Shown piece after piece: positions 59,147-64,000 of a DNA stretch of 64,000 nucleotides; the stretch's first letter is position 1, and every line of letters starts with the position of its first letter. Under the pieces are notes generated by a model that was given only the letters and a program-made list of their open reading frames with translations, had not been told where the DNA came from and ran no database searches. The stretch is taken from positions 744,001-808,000 of the forward strand of contig NW_022881647.1 in assembly GCF_003369915.1 (NCBI RefSeq). Direction: 5' to 3'. Both the position numbers and the translations under genes were made by a program. Source of the DNA: Drosophila miranda. Lineage: Eukaryota > Arthropoda > Insecta > Diptera > Drosophilidae.

Positions 59147-59843
59147 AAAAAGCCCACACAGCGCTCCCATCGTACTGGTGGGAAAGAAGACAGGCGAGAT
59201 GCGGATGTGCGTAGACTACCGACAACTCAACGCGCAATCAATACCCGACGCCTACCCACTGCCCAGGATCAACCACATCATCGAGAGGCTCCGTAACGCA
59301 CGTTACGGGGGTCTCTGCCGATTCGGGGTCCCGTGGAAGTTTGTGTGCGACAACGGAACACAATTCACTAGTCGGTCCTTCCGGAAATTTTGCGAGGTGG
59401 CGGGAATGGAGCTCGAGCACACCGCACCGTATACCCCTCAGCAAAACCCGACGGAGAGGGCAAACCGGACCATCAAGACAATGATTGCACAATACGTCGA
59501 CGGGGACCAACGGACCTGGGACGATCTCCTCCCCGAGTTTAGCTTGGCCATAAACAGCAGCACGTCGGACACCACGGGCTTCAGCCCGGCCTTTTTGGTA
59601 CTCGGACGAGAACCAAGGCTACCAGGAGCCTTGTACGACGAAGTGACCCCAGGATTAGGAAATGAACCACAGCCTGCCCACGAGAAGGCGACACGACTGG
59701 AGGAAGTGTTCAAGGTCGTACAGGAGAACACCCAACGGGCATCCCAAGAGCAGAAGAGAACATACGACCTCCGACGGCGCGAGTGGCGACCCGATCTAGG
59801 AACCCTAGTCCAGTGGGCCATCCGCCTCCCGCCTCCCAGCTGA
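59147..59843 (+). pseudogene. RT-integrase deletion fusion, unit d
   Basis: The frame 59178-59843 opens with RT (GKKTGEMRMCVDYRQLNA … RNARYGG) and passes, at acgttacgggggtctctgcc near 59310, straight into integrase (CRFGVPWKFVCDNGTQF … NPTERANR). The catalytic YLDD, RNase H and the first integrase Asp are missing. It is open by chance of the joint. Confidence 0.82.
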
Positions 59844-60907
59844 GGCGGGTCGGAGAGGCGACACTTCGACAACAAGACAGGATGCCATGGGGCCAGCGCG
59901 CGGCAGCCATCCAAGGGTGGATCGACCAACAAACCCAGGACCCGGGGACCGACGCCGAAGAGGCTCTACGATGGCCGCTTCGCAACCGCAGGTGTCCGCT
60001 CGGCGCCCAATCACGACGTCGCCGCCCTGAATCGCCGTTGGTTCGGCAATTATGGGGCTGCCATCGACGACGACAACGCGACCACGGACACCGACGAGCA
60101 CGAGACGATAATACGCGACGCTCAAAGCCTGGCGTCCACGCTGCAGGACAAAGGGAACCCACTGGCTCGCGGAAACGAATGGGACTCGCCCCTTTGGGCC
60201 GAGTGGAACCTGGCCGGTCAAGGTCGGGCAGCCACCCCTCTGGCAGTACACAACGAGGACGAATCCGGGGACGGTGCTGGACCACACTACTCCGACGTGT
60301 CCCACGCAAGCGATACAGGGGAAGAAGTAGGACCCCAGCGCGACGACGGAGGGTCCGATTCCGGGTCCCTCATGAGCCTGGGCTTCGCGCCCCAGGCGAA
60401 CCAGCAGTGGGCACCAGCCAACCCGTCGGGGTCAGACGACGTCCCGCCTCCCCTCGTATCCGCCCACGCCGGACTACCCCCACAACGTCCTGATGAGGGA
60501 GTAGTTGACTTCGACTCCGAAGAGAGCCTCCCGCTGGAGTATGGCGAGATGGCCGACCTGCTGCAGATCCTCCGACTCCACCCTACGGTAGCCGCGGTGC
60601 AGGACGACCCGGAATGGGCAGAGGCTCCCCCGAATGGCGGACCAACGCGACAGGTCGGCGGTTGCCCCGGGACCTCATATCCAACATCACCGTATTCTTA
60701 CGCGATCGCGCCTACCGACTGGGAGTCCGGCGACTGGAGGTCCATGACGGCACTTGCTTTCGCATAAAAATTACCCGCAGCCGGGCCGTCACCGTCACTC
60801 TTCGGCACCCCCGAAGTATGGAGGGAGCGTACGCTCCACCCACATTTTTCCGCCCATCAACTCGCCGGCATTTTCCCATTGGAGGGACCCGGACCTACGT
60901 TATTTGA
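59816..60907 (+). pseudogene. 3' ORF region of the LTR element, unknown function
   Basis: Not recognised. The apparent frames are 59783-60493 (Arg-rich, probably off-frame at least in part), 60297-60767 (acidic, Ser/Pro-rich, SDSGSLMSLGFAPQANQQWA) and 60614-60907 (LPRDLISNITVFLRDRAYRL … HFPIGGTRTYVI). The last ends a few bases before an AT-rich stretch and has the look of a conserved C-terminus. The frames overlap as if one gene of about 330 codons had suffered shifts. No transmembrane segment or Env hallmark was seen. Confidence 0.45.
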
Positions 60908-60968
60908 ATTAAGATTTTGACTTTTCTTCGTTTTCTAGGTTTAAGCATTGACTTTTCAGTTTTAGGTT

Positions 60969-60992
60969 AAGGGGGGAGGGGGAGGGGGAAGG
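60969..60992 (+). other. Polypurine tract of the LTR element
   Basis: Uninterrupted purine run aaggggggagggggaggggg and on, at the expected place after the last ORF. It primes plus-strand synthesis and should lie next to the 3' LTR; no recognisable copy of the 5' LTR follows in the window. Confidence 0.7.
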
Positions 60993-61060
60993 CCACGAAG
61001 GCTACATGGTATTAATTTTATATATTATACGGCCCGAGGGGTCTCTAAGCCCCATGTTAA
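60993..61060. other. Short remnant after the polypurine tract
   Basis: AT-rich sequence with ggcccgaggggtctctaagcc. It could be the first bases of the 3' LTR, interrupted by the roo/BEL element. Nothing else is seen. Confidence 0.3.
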
Positions 61061-61580
61061 TGTGTGTGTGTGTAGGAAGCTAGGTTGCATACGGTACATA
61101 AACCGTCTACAGTTTGGTCGTCGCAACTAGAACTTGAACCAGTTGGACTGCGGAGTGGGTATCCTACGGTGCGCAAGGGAGGGTCTGAAGACACGGCGAC
61201 AGCCTCTGATGATTGCGATGGAAGATGAGTGACAGGCAGTTATGGTACTGTTTCTGATACTGATTTTATTGATAAAACTTATTCTTATTTATAGGTAATA
61301 AAAGGTACAAAAGTGCTGAGTCTGTAAAATATATGTTTTGTGTATTATGGATAATTTTAGTGTCTGGTGGGCAATTGCGATATTTTGATGGTCAGCAACT
61401 GCCCCGCTGTCTTCGCCCTCTGCGAAGAGAGTGCATTGTCAGCAGAACTCTCTGCAGTGGCGAGTGTGTTATCGTGAGGTATTATATTACATGTTAAATA
61501 GAACACTGTGTCACGGTGCCACTGTGTTATGCCGACGGGTATTATAAACTATTACTTAAGCATATTTCTGCAACTGAACA
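61061..61580 (-). mobile_element. 3' LTR of a roo/BEL-type element (left edge uncertain)
   Basis: Read on the minus strand it starts TGTTCAGTTGCAG at 61580, directly after a purine-rich tract. TATAAATA lies on the minus strand at 61293-61286, a plausible LTR promoter. The far end is placed near a TG repeat at 61061-61074 but is not proven, since the other LTR is outside the window. Confidence 0.5.
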
Positions 61581-61591
61581 TTCTCCCGGCC
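61581..61591 (-). other. Polypurine tract of the roo/BEL-type element
   Basis: The minus strand reads ggccgggagaa immediately before the TGTTCAG start of the LTR. Confidence 0.5.
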
Positions 61592-61660
61592 GTTGAAACT
61601 GTGTTCAACCATCGTTCAAGTCGACGGCAAACCGGCGTGCAAGGGGTATATGGGTTGATG

Positions 61661-62890
61661 TCATGGCTGGATCGGGATTTGATGGCCTTGGTTTCCATAG
61701 TTGATACTTCTTCCGGAAATGAAGGCAATGATCAATAGAATTGATATTGCTAGGGCTGCATAAGCAGCGAGTTGATGGTGCTGCACGGTGGTGAGATTGT
61801 GTGGCAGCTCGTGATGATTGATGGCTGATAGTTGCTGGCGTAGATCATCAAGTTCTTGAAGAAAGTCTGATGTCTGGTTCTTCAGTTGCCACATTGGTGG
61901 CGAGGGTGATGTCTCCGGTAGGCTCACGTCACCAAACCGAGTGTAAGTCGATTTTACTTCGCTGATTGTGGTGCTGAAGGTGCTGATGCTGAATACTGAA
62001 GGTATTGCGAGCCGTGCAACCAGGGGACATGGAGAGTAGACCAGTTCCTTCCAGTGTGATGGTTGACGGAACTCCGTTGCATATGTGTTGTAGAATGTGT
62101 TGCGAAGATCCATTTATTTGGATGCTGAGTTTTTAGCCACACCGTGTCAGCCTTTGTGTGTGTTACCTGACACAGTGTTTCTGTTTTATTGTTAAACAGT
62201 TGAAACTCACAGCGATTGTCCACATTGAAGATCGTCTGATGATCAAAGCAGATGAGCTCCTCGTTGTGTACTTTAAGACAACGTCGGAATTCCTCTTGGG
62301 TAGTGCCCATGAACTGGTCTCGGTGGATGTTCACCGTTATTATGGTGGTTCTGAGGTCAAATAGATTGGGATGATGCTGAAAACTTCGAGCTGAGCTGTT
62401 GAAACCAGCGGTAGCGTCAGCTTGAAGATGACGTGTTTTGCAGTCGGGGTTCCTTCGGCTCGCATGATTCTGTATAGTTGAATCACCTCCTTCGTTGTGA
62501 CCGGCAGCATTTGATCTTGTGGCAAATGATCCCGTATCTGGTCTAGTTGGTCTATTAGTTGCTCGGGAGACACCAGCGTGGGGCTTATTCTCCGATGATG
62601 AATACCGATTACAACATCAGATATGTCGGACTGCATTCGTTGGAGAGTTGTAGTGAGCAGGGTTAATTGTGCTATTAGTCCTAAGTACGCTTGAGTCAGA
62701 TGATCGATGTGATATGACCCTCTTTCTCGGTTGATGGTAGCCATATGCTGTTCCAAAATTTTTAGGCGATGTTACTTTGTCTTTTCTGACTACGTTTATT
62801 GTCGCGTCGACAATTGATGTTTGGTTTTGGAGCAGATGTAGTAGAAAGTCTTCATTGGTTTTCACTTTCTCAATTACTTGAGTCATCTCT
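61661..62890 (-). pseudogene. Env-like ectodomain and membrane anchor, frame-broken
   Basis: Continues the env-like region in several frames: 62883-62617 (MTQVIEKVKTNEDFLLHLL), 62756-62340, 62334-61954 (Cys-containing segment with NKTETLCQ) and 62113-61661. The last ends in a transmembrane stretch (AAYAALAISILLIIAFI) and a short tail. At least three shifts separate the parts. This is an old insect retroelement Env; described only as found. Confidence 0.6.
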
Positions 62891-64000
62891 TCTGCGTATT
62901 TTGCGTCGAGAACACCAAATGACTGCTTGCTACATTTCCTATGATGTCCAGCGGCGATCTGCGTTTTCGAGAGTTTTTCATTAAAACGCTTCCTGCTTGT
63001 AGCTCGTTATACACATGTTGAAAGTGTTGAACTATGGAGTTACATGCCGGAACATTTTGTAGTTCAGGGCACATGTATCGTAACTCTGAAATTCCAGCAG
63101 ACATTAGTTGCATATCCTTCCAATATGGGTCCAAGTCATAGTATACGATCATGGTCCACTCAGATGTTGCTATTATTGATGTTCCAAGTTTCTCATAGAA
63201 TATTCCAGGCTTGTTTGCGAATTGTGTCACATTTATTGACTGTGACAATGCTAATGGAAGCATGAGCAACAGCACCACTAATGTTGATGTTAATGTAGGT
63301 GACAATTTTGTTGTTCGCTGTGTGGGTGGCTCATCAATCTCCGTGGTGTCACTGATCACGTTGTGGGAACGTTTGATTGCCACATCTTCTGGAAAGAGCG
63401 GCGCTAGACGAGTGATCGGGCGCTTGTATACGCCAGATGCTGTCTTGACGTCAACCACTCGTACGTGGTTGTCCTGTCCAGGATATGTCTTAATGATGCG
63501 ACCCATTGGCCACTTCATTACACGAAGGTTGTCTTCCTTAACCAAAACTAATAATCCTTCAGGTACGTTTGGTGAAGCGGTCTTCCATTTATGCCGAGCT
63601 TGCAATTCTTGGAGGTATTCTGTAGACCATTGTTTCCAGAATGAATGCTTTTGGCGCGATACCAATTCCCAGCGCTTGACCAATGTTCTTCCTTGATGAT
63701 CAGTATTGACGTCAGGAGGCGTTGTCAATGGTTCACCAATCAAGAAGTTTCCTGGGGTGAGCGCTGTTGTATCAGTGGGATCATTTGACATTGGAGTGAT
63801 GGGTCGAGAATTGAGAATTGCTTCAATTTCGATTATCACTGTGTTTAGTTCTTCAAATGTCAATGAGGCTGTGTTGGTGGTTGTTATCAACAGCTTTTTT
63901 GCTGATTTTACCGCCGCTTCCCAGAGGCCGCCAAACGATGGAGCCCTGGGAGGAATGAATTTAAAATCCACTTGTTTTTTGTTGCAATGATTCGTGATCA
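62883..64000 (-). pseudogene. roo/BEL Pol C-terminus and Env N-terminus (partial at window edge)
   Basis: Open to the window edge. From the edge inward: the end of the integrase core (FIPPRAPSFGGLWEAAVKS, with the catalytic Glu), LNSRPITPM, then a DUF5641-type domain (FWKQWSTEYLQEL; RVVDVKTASGVYKRPITRL). After a short link comes a hydrophobic signal-like segment (TLVVLLLMLPLALS), an ectodomain with several Cys, and a basic cleavage-type motif (RKRR). The frame is lost shortly after that. Pol and Env in a single frame is typical of roo. Gag, protease and RT would lie beyond the right edge. Confidence 0.8.

Larger units (their letters stand above)
56444..59815 (+). repeat. Pol amplification unit d (terminal, deleted)
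   Basis: The last unit starts at taactcatccc and ends where pol runs into the unique 3' part (ctagtccagtgggccatcc near 59808). It lacks most of RT, all RNase H and the N-terminal half of integrase. Confidence 0.85.

Overview
The window is eukaryotic and reads as Drosophila, most likely the obscura group. The evidence is introns of 60-67 nt with GT-AG ends, recognisable Bap55 and EDTP (MTMR14-type phosphatase) sequence, DINE-1/INE-1-like Helitron-like elements (HLEs), a gypsy-superfamily LTR element and a roo/BEL-type LTR element. From memory, EDTP and Bap55 are close together on D. melanogaster 2R (54C, Muller element C). Muller C is part of the neo-sex chromosomes of D. miranda, so a neo-Y or neo-X origin is a reasonable but unproven guess; the amplification and nested repeats fit it.

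Region 1 (1-28328) is a tandem array of twelve 2.2-2.45 kb units plus a stub. Each unit carries, on the minus strand, the first coding exon of Bap55 with its splice donor; then a ~650 bp divergent promoter with a DRE (TATCGATA) near each end; then, on the plus strand, an intronless MADF-BESS gene (401 codons when complete). Unit types run A-B-A-B-C-B' and the order repeats once, giving two ~14.13 kb higher-order repeats. Type A has lost the start codon and most of the MADF domain by a 244 bp deletion. Type B/B' has a stop codon in the MADF domain. Type C keeps the whole domain and has a different promoter. A and B leave open the part downstream of a shared in-frame ATG in strong context, which would encode a BESS-containing protein without most of the MADF domain.

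Region 2 (28329-33440) holds EDTP on the minus strand in at least five exons, with four apparent single-base frame breaks, followed upstream by an HLE and non-coding sequence. EDTP marks the native right flank: the ancestral order appears to be Bap55(-), MADF-BESS(+), EDTP(-).

Region 3 (~33440-60992) is one gypsy-superfamily LTR element: a long 5' LTR with internal tandem repeats, primer binding site, leader repeats, gag, then a protease-to-integrase segment amplified in tandem four times (period 5318 bp in the cleanest copy), a 3' ORF of unknown function and a polypurine tract. All four units carry an HLE at the same pol site; in three of them a second HLE is nested inside the first, so the insertions came before the amplification. 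All copies are frame-broken.

Region 4 (~61060-64000) is the 3' part of a roo/BEL-type element on the minus strand: LTR, decayed env-like region, and the integrase C-terminus running off the window edge. It probably lies in the 3' LTR region of the gypsy element.

Many differences between otherwise identical units from about 10.3 kb onward, and the breaks in EDTP, are single-base length changes in homopolymers. Some apparent pseudogenisation may therefore be residual assembly error; the large deletion, the nonsense change and the shared 2 bp deletion are not of that kind.
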